NCBI GenBank assembly: GCA_937928085.1
Contig: CALFVU010000001.1
Location: forward strand, 1 to 59,864
Length of the DNA stretch: 59,864 bases
Reading direction: 5' to 3'
From: an uncultured bacterium
GTDB taxonomy: Bacteria; Spirochaetota; Leptospiria; Leptospirales; Leptonemataceae
The translations under genes and the position numbers were made by a program. Numbering within the stretch: position 1 is the stretch's first letter; every line of letters begins with the position of its first letter. The notes under the pieces were generated by a model. It saw only the letters and a program-made list of their open reading frames with translations. It did not search any database and was not told the origin of the DNA. Positions 1 to 8,648 of the stretch are shown one piece after another.

Positions 1-357
1 ACCCGTGGTTGTCTCCACTCCTGGGGTATGACCATACTCTGGATGACCAGGAGTCTTAGAATGAAGCTGCCGAAATTGCTTTATATCCTCGATAGAAACC
101 TCATATCCCGTAAGGTGTAATAAAGAATACAATAACATTGAAGCATGACCATTTGATAAAATAAAACGATCTCGATTCCACCAGGAAGGATTTATCGGAT
201 TATGCTTTAAAAAATCATTCCATAAAATTTCTGCTATATCAGCCATTCCCATCGGAGCACCGGGATGACCTGATTTTGCTTTTTCCACAGCATCAATACT
301 TAAAAAACGGATCGCATTTGCTAAAAGTCTTCTATTAGTTTTATTCTTTGTTAACAT
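1..357 (-). CDS. tkt: Transketolase, N-terminal part (gene runs off the window)
   Basis: I translated the minus strand from the ATG at 357-355; it stays open for 119 codons to the window edge, so the 3' part is missing. The product reads like the start of classical transketolases: [20 protein letters not shown], then [56 protein letters not shown] and GVETTTG. These are the thiamine-diphosphate and sugar-phosphate binding segments of the pyrimidine-facing N-terminal domain, including the catalytic His of SGHPGAPMG. The enzyme moves two-carbon ketol units in the non-oxidative pentose phosphate pathway. Only the N-terminal fifth of the usual 650-670 residues is visible. Confidence 0.95.
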   Translation of the reverse strand, partial: MLTKNKTNRRLLANAIRFLSIDAVEKAKSGHPGAPMGMADIAEILWNDFLKHNPINPSWWNRDRFILSNGHASMLLYSLLHLTGYEVSIEDIKQFRQLHSKTPGHPEYGHTPGVETTTG

Positions 358-419
358 ATTCACCTCTAAATAAGAAAAATTCAAATAATTTAATTTTTAG
401 ATATTACGAAACCATTCAA

Positions 420-641
420 TTAGTATCCATAATTCTTATTTGATTTAATATTTAAAGCTTCTCTCCAATTCGGGAAAATTTGATTCCCATCGTTTGGAAG
501 AGATTCAAAAGTTTTCGCGAGTTCCTTTTGTTTTTTTGCATATACTAAAAAATAAAGACCACTTTCCCAAGTTTTGCATGCTTGTCGACTTACTTTTGCA
601 CCAGATAAAGTACCATTTAAATGCTTAAGACTAATACCATT
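420..641 (-). pseudogene. Possible decayed or frameshifted small ORF
   Basis: In the 365-bp gap between the transketolase gene and the ArsA-like gene, the minus strand holds 73 open codons reading NGISLKHLNGTLSGAKVSRQ and ending SNKNYGY before a TAA at 422-420. The composition looks protein-like (ACKTWESGLYFLVYAKKQKE in the middle), but there is no ATG, GTG or TTG start. An in-frame TGA lies just upstream, with an ATG two codons before it (ATGAGATGA), so a single-base indel would join an ATG to this frame. It could be a remnant, a sequencing error in an intact small gene, or chance. I do not recognise the family. Confidence 0.3.
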
Positions 642-722
642 TCATCTCATACGATTTTTTGAATTTGTTATCTATTAGAAAAAACAATGAGCCATAGCTG
701 ACTTCATTTAATGAATCACTTC

Positions 723-1865
723 TTAAAAATTCTTTGTATTATTTTCGATATTTTCTCCTAAGGAAATTAAATCCTGGACTAGAATTTCGTGAATCTCTTC
801 GATTTTAGCAATGAGTGGAACTTCGCGAATTTGATGGATCGAATGCTTTTTTAATATTTTAAAAATTTCTTGTTTAAGTATAGGAACAGAGAAAATATAT
901 CTTTTTATAAGTTCCATCATTTTAGATCGATTAGGGCTTTTTTCTTCTAATAACATTTTGATGAATTCTGACGACAAAAACTCGTCAGGAAGGCTTCGAT
1001 TTAAAATCAATATATGTCGTCCTAATTGAATTTCTTCTAAAATTTGCTTTAGATGTAAGGCTAAAGAAACAGAGTCTTCTCTTAAAGAAAATACTAAATA
1101 AAATTTCACATTTTCTTGTCGTATCCAATTCCGAGATTCTTCTAATCTTTCTACCATTTTATAAAAAACTTGATCCATAAGCAAAATAAATTCTCCCAAA
1201 GTTAAAAGCATATTTTCTCCACCTGCTCTCCCTAAAGAATGTAAAATAAACTTTGCACCATGTCGCAATAATTTTTGAAATATATTTTGATCCTGAATGA
1301 TCTCTTTTTTTCCATCTTTCCACTTCCATTTTGTTTCTCCAGTAAACCATTTGATCCATTGTAGAATTTTACTATCAAAAAAGGCAAGTAATCTCTCTGG
1401 TTTAAGAATAAAATCCACCGCATGAATTCCCGGAGCTGTGTCGATCACAAGTTCTTCGGTATCTGGGTATTGTTCTATCCATTCAGCCATGCGTATGGGA
1501 GCTAATGTTTCTACTGCAGAAGCTACTTTTTCAGCCACTGTAGAAAATAATGGGTGTTGAAACAATTGTTCTTGTTGTTCTTTAGGTAAACCTTCATCCA
1601 CAATCCATCTTTTTAAACTATCGGGTAAATTCAATACCGCTACTCGTAAATGACCTTCATGAACAGGACTCCTCCAATAAATCTTTCCGTCTTCTTCTAA
1701 GGAGTTTAATTTTAAGGCTGTTTTTAATCGTTTTGCTGGATCTATGCTTAGTAAACCTGTCCGCTTGCCTTGATTTGCAAGATATAAAGCATAAGAAGCA
1801 GATAGAGTAGTTTTCCCAACGCCACCCGCACCCAAGAAAATATGCAAGTTAGGCTTAATATTCAT
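723..1865 (-). CDS. ArsA/Get3-like ATPase, active-site-bearing member of a pair
   Basis: A 380-residue protein of the SIMIBI (ArsA/Get3/MinD) ATPase class. The P-loop GAGGVGKTT (12-20) has the Walker lysine K18, but the second 'signature' lysine of the deviant Walker A motif (normally GKGGVGKT) is Ala13. Switch I SIDPAKR (D42) and switch II IDTAPGIH (D142) are intact. The start overlaps the end of the next ArsA-like gene by 11 bp, so the two are probably translationally coupled and co-expressed with the AAA+ gene upstream. The family includes arsenite-pump ATPases and tail-anchored protein targeting factors; no arsenic genes are nearby and I do not assign a substrate. The missing signature lysine suggests it needs a partner supplying that residue in trans. 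Confidence 0.85.
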   Translation of the reverse strand: MNIKPNLHIFLGAGGVGKTTLSASYALYLANQGKRTGLLSIDPAKRLKTALKLNSLEEDGKIYWRSPVHEGHLRVAVLNLPDSLKRWIVDEGLPKEQQEQLFQHPLFSTVAEKVASAVETLAPIRMAEWIEQYPDTEELVIDTAPGIHAVDFILKPERLLAFFDSKILQWIKWFTGETKWKWKDGKKEIIQDQNIFQKLLRHGAKFILHSLGRAGGENMLLTLGEFILLMDQVFYKMVERLEESRNWIRQENVKFYLVFSLREDSVSLALHLKQILEEIQLGRHILILNRSLPDEFLSSEFIKMLLEEKSPNRSKMMELIKRYIFSVPILKQEIFKILKKHSIHQIREVPLIAKIEEIHEILVQDLISLGENIENNTKNF

Positions 1866-2778
1866 AATTCTCTAAATAAGGTGCCAAGTATTGAATTTTT
1901 TCTAATGAATTCATATAAGGATTATACAATGACAAATCAGGTAAAGCAACCACAGAAATTTTATCTTTATACTCATTTCTTATTTTATTTTCGTAAATCA
2001 GTTTATTTTTTATATCTAAATAAATTGAATAAAAAATTTCTTTGTATTCAACATCTTCTTCAAAATTCAAATCATCATATAAAAATTCGGGAATGAAAAA
2101 AGAAAATGATTTATTAATAAAAATATAAATGGGTAGTCGCCTCATTTCTCTATTTATCAAATCAATTAGTTCTATAGTTTCTTCGAAAGGTAGTTCTTCT
2201 GGTAATGTAACAACAACAGTGGCCACTTTATTCGAATCTTCTAGCATCTTAGCAACTCGTGTAGTTTCTGAAATTAAAGGACCTTCTAATTTAAATTTCG
2301 AAATCGTAGAAATCACACCAAAAAGGGCTGAACCATGTCCAGTTGCAGGAGCATCAATAATGATTTTGTCAAATTCATATCCTCTTTCTTCTTTTGCAAG
2401 TTCAGAAAGCCAAAAAATTCTTCCAAGAAAAAAAATCTCTTCTAAGCCGGGTGTTGCTTGTAATAATTTTTTTACTTGAGGATTTTCAATAATAAATTTG
2501 TAAAATAAATTCATATGAAGATGATCCACAAAATACTCCTTTAAGGTAATTTCGGGATCGTAATTCATCACATACAAATTAGGTAAAATTTCTTTATGTT
2601 TGTGACCTACAGGTTCTTTTAAAAAAATTGGAGAAACCACATCGTTTAGACTCCATTGTACAATTAAACTTTTAAGTCCTTGTAAAGCAAAGTGATATCC
2701 TAAAAGAGTAGAAACCATTGTTCTTCCCACACCACCCTTACCTAAAACAAAGATAACTTTTTGCTTTATAGAAAACAT
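1855..2778 (-). CDS. ArsA/Get3-like ATPase paralogue with degenerate active site
   Basis: A 307-residue SIMIBI-class protein. Its P-loop is GKGGVGRTM (13-21): the signature lysine K14 is present but the Walker lysine is Arg19. The switch I Asp-Pro-Ala is also lost (VQWSLND at 40-46), whereas switch II IIIDAPATGH (D142) is kept. It is therefore probably unable to hydrolyse ATP alone. Its start codon overlaps the stop of the AAA+ gene (TGATG), and its end overlaps the following ArsA-like gene, so the three form one tightly coupled operon. Loss of exactly the residues the neighbouring paralogue retains suggests an obligate heterodimer; that is inference from sequence only. Confidence 0.8.
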   Translation of the reverse strand: MFSIKQKVIFVLGKGGVGRTMVSTLLGYHFALQGLKSLIVQWSLNDVVSPIFLKEPVGHKHKEILPNLYVMNYDPEITLKEYFVDHLHMNLFYKFIIENPQVKKLLQATPGLEEIFFLGRIFWLSELAKEERGYEFDKIIIDAPATGHGSALFGVISTISKFKLEGPLISETTRVAKMLEDSNKVATVVVTLPEELPFEETIELIDLINREMRRLPIYIFINKSFSFFIPEFLYDDLNFEEDVEYKEIFYSIYLDIKNKLIYENKIRNEYKDKISVVALPDLSLYNPYMNSLEKIQYLAPYLENYEY

Positions 2779-4226
2779 CAGTATAGATCCACAGATTTAA
2801 AGCTTATTACTTCGCCTAACCTTCTTCTACTAATTTTTTCTTTAGCCACTAGTCCTTCCAATACAAATTCAATTCCCGATGCAAGTAAATCGATATTTTC
2901 TATCCATTGGTATTCTTTTGCAAAATCAAACAGGCTAGGCAATTTTTTTAATAGATATGAATATTCTGATGATGGCATAAAGTCTGATATTTCAATTGTA
3001 TTTGCCTCGTAAATTTGTTTTGTTAAACTTTCAATTTCTAATTTAAATTTTTTTTCTGGAAAGTACTCTTCGAATACTTCTTTTATCGATAAATCAATTA
3101 ACTTTGTAATTACCTGATATTCTGTGATAGCTTCATCTCGATAAGGATCTAATTCAATCTTTCCTAAACTTGAACTAAAAAGATTGCTTAAATCTGTCAT
3201 TCTAGCAAATCCTTTTTCTTGGTTTAACATCAATGCTCTTCTTCTAGCAGAAGCTACTAATGTTTCGTAATTTGCGATCGATAATCTAGCAGAAACACCT
3301 GATTTTTGATTAATCAAAGGATGCCTTCTTGCCTGGATAGTAATTTCTTCAATAATTTCTTCTAAAAAGTTAGGAACTACTACTTCTGGTTTAATATTTG
3401 GAATTTTGATTTCTTGTTTAATGATTTTTATACCTACTTCTCTTGATTTCGGATAATGAGTTCGAATTTCAGCACCAATTCGATCTTTAAGTTGCGTGAT
3501 GATTTTTCCGGAGCGAGTGTATTCTGATGGATTTGCAGTAAAACATATGCATACATCTAAAGGAAAGCGAATTGGCAATCCTCGAATTTGAATATCTTCT
3601 TCTTCTAAAATATTAAATAAAGCTACCTGCACTAAATAATCCAAATCCGGAAGCTCGTTAATTGCAAAGATTCCATGGTTAACTCTTGGAAGTAAACCAT
3701 AATGTAATGATTCTTCAGCTCCAAGAGATGTTCCTTCTATAATTTTCGATGGATCCAGATCTCCAATAATATCAGAAATTCTACTACCTGGTGCTAATTT
3801 TTCTCCATATCTCTCCTGTTTGTGTAACCAACGAATTGGTGTTTTATCTCCTTTTTCCTCTAAAATTCGTTTCGCTACTTTCGTAATTGGTTTAAAGGGA
3901 CTTTCAGGAATCGGTGTCCCATCAATTATAGGAAAATATTCGTCTAAGAGATGAATTAAAGAACGAATGATTTTTGTTTTGGCTTGACCTTTTTCTCCCA
4001 AAAATACCATATTATGTCCGGAAAGAATAGCATGATACAACTGAGGTAATACTGTATCATCATAGCCATGAATTTCTGGAAACACCTTTTCTTGATTTTT
4101 TAGTTTAGTGGCCAAGTTTTCAGCCATTTCTTGTTTTATACTTCTATAAGTATAGTTTGCTTGCTTTAGATCTGCTAAGGTTTTGATCTGTTCCACAATA
4201 GTTTGAGTCCAATTCATATAATTCAA
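2778..4226 (-). CDS. MoxR/ChlI-like AAA+ ATPase
   Basis: A 482-residue AAA+ protein with Walker A GEKGQAKT (77-84) and a Walker B-like HGIFAINELPDL in which the usual Asp-Glu is Asn-Glu, followed by NILEEEDIQIRG and a sensor-1-like ICFTANPSEY. This layout is that of the MoxR / magnesium-chelatase subunit I family. There are no chlorophyll or cobalamin synthesis genes around it, so a chaperone- or remodelling-type role is likelier than metal chelation. It is the first gene of a coupled operon with two ArsA-like ATPases. The start shown (MNYMNW) has a second in-frame ATG three codons later; neither has a strong ribosome binding site. Confidence 0.85.
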   Translation of the reverse strand: MNYMNWTQTIVEQIKTLADLKQANYTYRSIKQEMAENLATKLKNQEKVFPEIHGYDDTVLPQLYHAILSGHNMVFLGEKGQAKTKIIRSLIHLLDEYFPIIDGTPIPESPFKPITKVAKRILEEKGDKTPIRWLHKQERYGEKLAPGSRISDIIGDLDPSKIIEGTSLGAEESLHYGLLPRVNHGIFAINELPDLDYLVQVALFNILEEEDIQIRGLPIRFPLDVCICFTANPSEYTRSGKIITQLKDRIGAEIRTHYPKSREVGIKIIKQEIKIPNIKPEVVVPNFLEEIIEEITIQARRHPLINQKSGVSARLSIANYETLVASARRRALMLNQEKGFARMTDLSNLFSSSLGKIELDPYRDEAITEYQVITKLIDLSIKEVFEEYFPEKKFKLEIESLTKQIYEANTIEISDFMPSSEYSYLLKKLPSLFDFAKEYQWIENIDLLASGIEFVLEGLVAKEKISRRRLGEVISFKSVDLY

Positions 4227-4312
4227 TTATAACAAATTTCTAACAAATAACAATCTTTTTTATTATCGTTACATAGAATTCCGATTTGACTCACAAAAAT
4301 TAAAAAAATTTT

Positions 4313-4318
4313 TATACT
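4313..4318 (+). promoter_or_regulatory. Candidate -10 box of a leaderless transcript
   Basis: TATACT sits so that transcription beginning about seven bases later would start at or next to the ATG at 4326. No Shine-Dalgarno motif precedes that ATG. A TTGACT hexamer at 4286-4291 is the best -35 match, but its 21-base spacing is long. Confidence 0.35.
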
Positions 4319-4325
4319 AGCAAGT

Positions 4326-5522
4326 ATGGAAACGTTATCAAATTTTTTGATTGAAGTTATAGAAAATCCCTTCGATTACCAATTAATTACTGATTCACAA
4401 TTCTCAAAAAATGCTCAAGAATATTTAAGTCAATACCTACAACAAACTAAAAAATACAAAAACCTTTATGGACAGTTTAAACAACTAAGGTTTAGTCTTT
4501 ATCAACCTGCTTTAAATACAAAAGCAGGAAAACGATACTTATATGTTCGCTTATTAAGAAAATTTTTACGCAAAAAAATTCCTTCTGTTGTCACTGTAGG
4601 TATTACCAAGAAATGCCAATGCAAATGTGTTCACTGCAGTGCAGAATATCATATGATTTCGAAAGAAAAAGAACTTACGACTCAAAATTTTATACAAGCG
4701 ATCAAAGAATCTGTTGAATTAGGAGTAACGAATGTAATATTTGTAGGAGGAGAACCTTTATTAAATCGAAATTTAGAAATGATTATAGAATCTATTGATC
4801 CAGATCTTTCCATTAGCACGATGTTTACAAACGGGGAATTTCTTACCAAAGAAAGGTGTAAAAGTCTTAAAAACTCTGGAATCCAGGGAATCTTTGTTAG
4901 TTTGGATTCTTTTATAGAAGAAGAGCATAATTTCTTGCGAAAAAGGAAAATCTTTTCCAAAGTAATTCAAGGAATAGAAAATGCCAAAAACGAAAATATA
5001 CCTGTTGCTATTAGCAGTTATTTAACCAGAGAAAGAGTTAGAAAAAACTATATTGAGCATTTTATGGAATTTGGGAAATCACTTCAAGTTCAAGAAATTA
5101 CTTTTTTCGATGCTATACCAACTGGACGAATACAATCAGATAAAGATAGCTTTTTAGAATTCGAAGATAGAAAAAAAATTCTAGAACTTACCCTTCAATA
5201 TAGAAAGAAAAACTCATACCCAATTTTAACCCCCCAATCTATATTAACTTCTGAATGCGGTAATGGCTTTTGTTTTGCAGCAACTACTCAATTTTATTTA
5301 TCAAGCCAGGGGTACGTTTGTCCCTGCGATTTTACACCACTAACTGTAGGACAATACCCCGAGTTTTCTATAAAGGAATTATGGTATCGACTTGTATCGA
5401 ATCCTCCTTACAATAAACGATCAAAAGTGTGTAGAATGCAAAACCCTACATTTCGAGAAGATTACATAAAAAAAATACCAAAAGATAGTCAACTACCGTA
5501 TCCCATAGATTTATTAAATTAA
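4326..5522 (+). CDS. Radical SAM protein with C-terminal cysteine cluster
   Basis: A 398-residue radical SAM enzyme. The CxxxCxxC cluster is C97-C101-C104 in GITKKCQCKCVHCSAE, followed by a glycine-rich SAM-binding segment (FVGGEPLLN) and a TIM-barrel-like body. The C-terminal part has Cys residues in CGNGFCFA, YVCPCDF and KVCRMQ that could hold an extra iron-sulfur cluster, as in SPASM-type enzymes. About 85 residues precede the core. The substrate cannot be read from sequence; related proteins modify peptides or act in cofactor maturation. It is followed 41 bp later by an aminotransferase gene on the same strand. No ribosome binding site is seen before the ATG. Confidence 0.8.
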   Translation: METLSNFLIEVIENPFDYQLITDSQFSKNAQEYLSQYLQQTKKYKNLYGQFKQLRFSLYQPALNTKAGKRYLYVRLLRKFLRKKIPSVVTVGITKKCQCKCVHCSAEYHMISKEKELTTQNFIQAIKESVELGVTNVIFVGGEPLLNRNLEMIIESIDPDLSISTMFTNGEFLTKERCKSLKNSGIQGIFVSLDSFIEEEHNFLRKRKIFSKVIQGIENAKNENIPVAISSYLTRERVRKNYIEHFMEFGKSLQVQEITFFDAIPTGRIQSDKDSFLEFEDRKKILELTLQYRKKNSYPILTPQSILTSECGNGFCFAATTQFYLSSQGYVCPCDFTPLTVGQYPEFSIKELWYRLVSNPPYNKRSKVCRMQNPTFREDYIKKIPKDSQLPYPIDLLN

Positions 5523-5563
5523 AAAAACCTTTAAAAAATTTCAAATAAAAAAAATTTGTATCT

Positions 5564-6697
5564 ATGGATCACTATCTTAAAGAGAGCATTTTATCCGAAA
5601 GGATGAACTACATCGATACATCTCAGATTCGTAAAATGTTTGATTTAGTCCAGAAACTCAAAAATCCAATAAACTTATCGATAGGACAACCGCATTTCCC
5701 CACACCCGAACCTATTTTGGAAGCAATGCATAAAGCAATTCAAGAAAAAAAAACTTTTTATACAATTACACAAGGAATTCCAGAACTGCGAGAAAAATTA
5801 GTGGAAAAATTCCAAAAAAAAAATCATATCCAAACTTCTACCGATCAAATTTTAATTAGTTCTGGTGTTTCTAGCCTTTTGCTTTTACTTTTTATGTGTA
5901 TTGTAGATCCAGGAGATGAAGTTTTACTATTAGAACCAGCTTTTTTAATGTATCGAAGTTTGATTTCTTTTTTTCGTGGAAAAGAAATTTTACTCAATCA
6001 AAATTTTAATTCCGAAGATATAAAAAATTTCAAATTTATAAAATTAAAAATGATTTTGTTCTCTTCTCCATCCAATCCCACTGGATATATACTAAAAAAA
6101 GATCAAATTCTTGCTCTTGCAGAATTGGCAGAAAAAACAGGGGCTTTATTGGTTTCTGATGAAATTTATGAACTTTATGATTACGAAAAAAAATTTATTA
6201 GCTGTGGATCATTATATCCCAAAACAATTACTTTGATGGGTTTCTCGAAATCTTACAGTATGACAGGTTTAAGACTTGCTGCAGCAACAGGCCCATTAGA
6301 AATTATCCGCTCTTTAACTACATTGCAACAATATACAATTGTTTGTGCCCCTACTCCCTCCCAATATGCTGGAATTCAAGCATTAGATGTAGATGTGAGT
6401 GATTATATTGATTATTACAAAACCAATCGAGATTTATTAAAAAAAGAATTGCAATCATTTACTGAATTTTATGAACCTGAGGGAGCTTTTTATATTTTTA
6501 CAAAAACTCCAAAAAATATTCCTGATCTAGAATTTTGTGAGTATTGTATTAACCATTATGAACTTCTCGTCGTACCAGGAAGAATTTTTACAAATCAAAA
6601 CTACTGGATTCGCATTTCTTATGCAGTAGAAAGAGAACAGTTACTAAGAGGTATCGAAGCATTAAAAAAAATTTACAAAAATGAATTTTCAAATTAA
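5564..6697 (+). CDS. PLP-dependent aminotransferase, class I/II
   Basis: A 377-residue fold-type I aminotransferase of the aspartate aminotransferase family. Visible landmarks are NLSIGQPHFPTPEP near residue 40, SSPSNPTGY (N171), SDEIYELYDY (D199, Y202) and the PLP-binding lysine K229 in GFSKSYSMTGLR. It transfers amino groups between an amino acid and a 2-oxo acid in the cytoplasm; the specificity (aspartate, alanine, aromatic) cannot be decided from motifs. It may be cotranscribed with the radical SAM gene upstream. The first ATG of the frame is used; an internal Met at residue 14 is an alternative start. Confidence 0.85.
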   Translation: MDHYLKESILSERMNYIDTSQIRKMFDLVQKLKNPINLSIGQPHFPTPEPILEAMHKAIQEKKTFYTITQGIPELREKLVEKFQKKNHIQTSTDQILISSGVSSLLLLLFMCIVDPGDEVLLLEPAFLMYRSLISFFRGKEILLNQNFNSEDIKNFKFIKLKMILFSSPSNPTGYILKKDQILALAELAEKTGALLVSDEIYELYDYEKKFISCGSLYPKTITLMGFSKSYSMTGLRLAAATGPLEIIRSLTTLQQYTIVCAPTPSQYAGIQALDVDVSDYIDYYKTNRDLLKKELQSFTEFYEPEGAFYIFTKTPKNIPDLEFCEYCINHYELLVVPGRIFTNQNYWIRISYAVEREQLLRGIEALKKIYKNEFSN

Positions 6698-6742
6698 TTT
6701 TTGCAATTTACTTGACAAATAAATATCCAATCAATTTTTGGA

Positions 6743-6769
6743 TTAGCAATCATGATTATTAATTGCTAA
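6743..6769. promoter_or_regulatory. CIRCE-like (HrcA) operator upstream of htpG
   Basis: A 27-bp inverted repeat with the exact 9-9-9 layout of the CIRCE element: left arm TTAGCAATC, nine-base spacer, right arm AATTGCTAA. Against the consensus arms TTAGCACTC and GAGTGCTAA, the match is 8/9 and 7/9. It lies between a TTGACA hexamer (6712-6717) and the GGGAGG ribosome binding site (6777-6782) of htpG, where a bound HrcA repressor would block transcription. HrcA itself is not in the window. Confidence 0.6.
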
Positions 6770-6788
6770 TAAAAGTGGGAGGATCCAA

Positions 6789-8648
6789 ATGGCGGTTCAA
6801 AAAGGAAAAATTGGCATTCATACGGAAAATATTTTACCAATAATAAAAAAATGGTTATATTCAGAAAGAGAAATTTTTATCAGAGAATTAATTTCTAACA
6901 GTTATGATGCAATTGAAAAATTAAAAAAAATTTCTCTTAACGAAGAAGTATATCAGTCAGATAAAATGGATTTTAAAATCGAAGTTCAAATTAACAAAGA
7001 AAAAAAAACTTTGCACTTTATTGACAATGGAATTGGAATGACGAAAGAAGAAGTTGAAAAATATATAGCACAAATTGCTTTTTCGGGAGCAAAAGAGTTT
7101 GCAGAAAAATACCTAAAAAATGAACAATCCGTCGATATTATTGGGCATTTTGGACTTGGTTTTTACTCCGTGTTTATGGTAGCAAATAAAGTTGAAATTC
7201 ATTCTCGAAGTTTTCTTAAAGATGTAGAACCTGTATATTGGGTAAGTGATGGTTCTGATGAATACGAAATCTCAGAAGGAACTCGACAAGATCGAGGAAC
7301 AGAAGTTATACTATATCTTGATCAAGACAAAGAAGAATTTTTAGATAAACTTACGATACAAAATTATATTCGTAAATATTGTGATTTTCTTTCTGTTCCT
7401 ATCCTTTTAGATGGTATCCAAGTAAACTATCAAAAACCTTTATGGTCATTACATAAACCAAATTCTATCCAAAAAGAAGATTATATTTCTTTTTACAAAT
7501 ATCTTTACCCATTTGATGAAGACCCTTTATTTTATATTCATTTAAATACAGACTATCCCTTTCGTTTACAAGGTATCTTATATTTTCCCAAATTAAAACA
7601 CGAAATGGATTTAAATCAAAATAATATCAAAATCTTTTGCAAACATATTTTTGTAACTGAAGAAGCTCAGGAAATTATCCCGAAGTTTCTAACCGCATTA
7701 AAAGGTGTATTGGATTTACCAGAGCTTCCTTTAAATGTTTCGCGCTCTTATATTCAACAAGATCCAGAGGTAAAAAAAATTTCTGCACATATAGTAAAAA
7801 AAGTTGGTGACAGATTGGTAGAGGAAATTAGAAACAATCGAGAAAATTACGAAAAAATTTGGAAAGATATTGCTCCCTTTGTGAAATATGGAATGTTAGA
7901 AGATTCAAAATTTTACGATAATACAAAAGATGCTTTATTATTCGAAGCAATTCATTCAGATAATTTAGATCAAAGAGTATTTTACACTTTAAAAGAATAT
8001 CAAAACAAAAATCAATCAAAAACACAAAACAAAATTTATTATGCAACAGATCTAAAAACTCAAGCTCCAGCAATACGTTTATTAATTCAACAAGGAATTG
8101 ATGTACTGTATTTAGATAAACTCATCGATTCTCATTTTATGTCTTTTTTAGAAATACAAGAGAGAGACTTTCATTTTACTAGAGTCGATTCTGAGCTTTC
8201 TGAGCATTCTATCGATTCTACTTCTCAGATTCTTGATGCCAATCAGAAAACAATCAAAGATAAAGTTGAAGAAATTTTTAGAAAAGCATTAAATAATACA
8301 AAAATTATAGTTCGTGCAGAAACATTAAAAACAGATGAAATACCTGCAATGATCTTACTTCCAGAAACATATCGAAGGGCTTCTGAATTAGCAGTTTTAT
8401 ACGGAGAAAAAGATAAATTTGTAATTTCAGAAAACCATACCCTATTACTTAATCTAAAAAATCCTTTAATCCAAAAATTAGGAAGACCAGATCTTATTAC
8501 GTCTACATCTGAAGAGATACCAACAAAAAAATTAGAATATGCAAAACAAATCTATAAACTTGCAAGAATTTCTCAGGCACTTGTTAGTCCAGAAGAGATG
8601 CAACAATATGCAAAAGATATCTTTAGTTTTCTAGAAAAAAATTTTTAA
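6789..8648 (+). CDS. htpG: Hsp90-family chaperone HtpG
   Basis: A 619-residue bacterial Hsp90, close to the usual length of about 620. The GHKL ATPase domain shows RELISNSYDA (E33, N37), IDNGIGM (79-84) and GHFGLGFYSVFMV; the middle domain carries LPLNVSRSYIQQDP with the conserved catalytic-loop Arg, and a normal C-terminal dimerisation region follows. It is an ATP-driven homodimeric cytosolic chaperone. A clear GGGAGG sits seven bases before the ATG. The CIRCE-like repeat just upstream suggests heat-shock control by HrcA. Its 3' end overlaps the convergent lipoprotein gene by 4 bp. Confidence 0.97.
   Translation: MAVQKGKIGIHTENILPIIKKWLYSEREIFIRELISNSYDAIEKLKKISLNEEVYQSDKMDFKIEVQINKEKKTLHFIDNGIGMTKEEVEKYIAQIAFSGAKEFAEKYLKNEQSVDIIGHFGLGFYSVFMVANKVEIHSRSFLKDVEPVYWVSDGSDEYEISEGTRQDRGTEVILYLDQDKEEFLDKLTIQNYIRKYCDFLSVPILLDGIQVNYQKPLWSLHKPNSIQKEDYISFYKYLYPFDEDPLFYIHLNTDYPFRLQGILYFPKLKHEMDLNQNNIKIFCKHIFVTEEAQEIIPKFLTALKGVLDLPELPLNVSRSYIQQDPEVKKISAHIVKKVGDRLVEEIRNNRENYEKIWKDIAPFVKYGMLEDSKFYDNTKDALLFEAIHSDNLDQRVFYTLKEYQNKNQSKTQNKIYYATDLKTQAPAIRLLIQQGIDVLYLDKLIDSHFMSFLEIQERDFHFTRVDSELSEHSIDSTSQILDANQKTIKDKVEEIFRKALNNTKIIVRAETLKTDEIPAMILLPETYRRASELAVLYGEKDKFVISENHTLLLNLKNPLIQKLGRPDLITSTSEEIPTKKLEYAKQIYKLARISQALVSPEEMQQYAKDIFSFLEKNF

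Noticed and set aside
723..2778. Arsenical resistance operon
   Set aside because: ArsA-like proteins suggested it, but there is no arsB, arsC, arsR or arsD nearby and one paralogue lacks a working ATP site.
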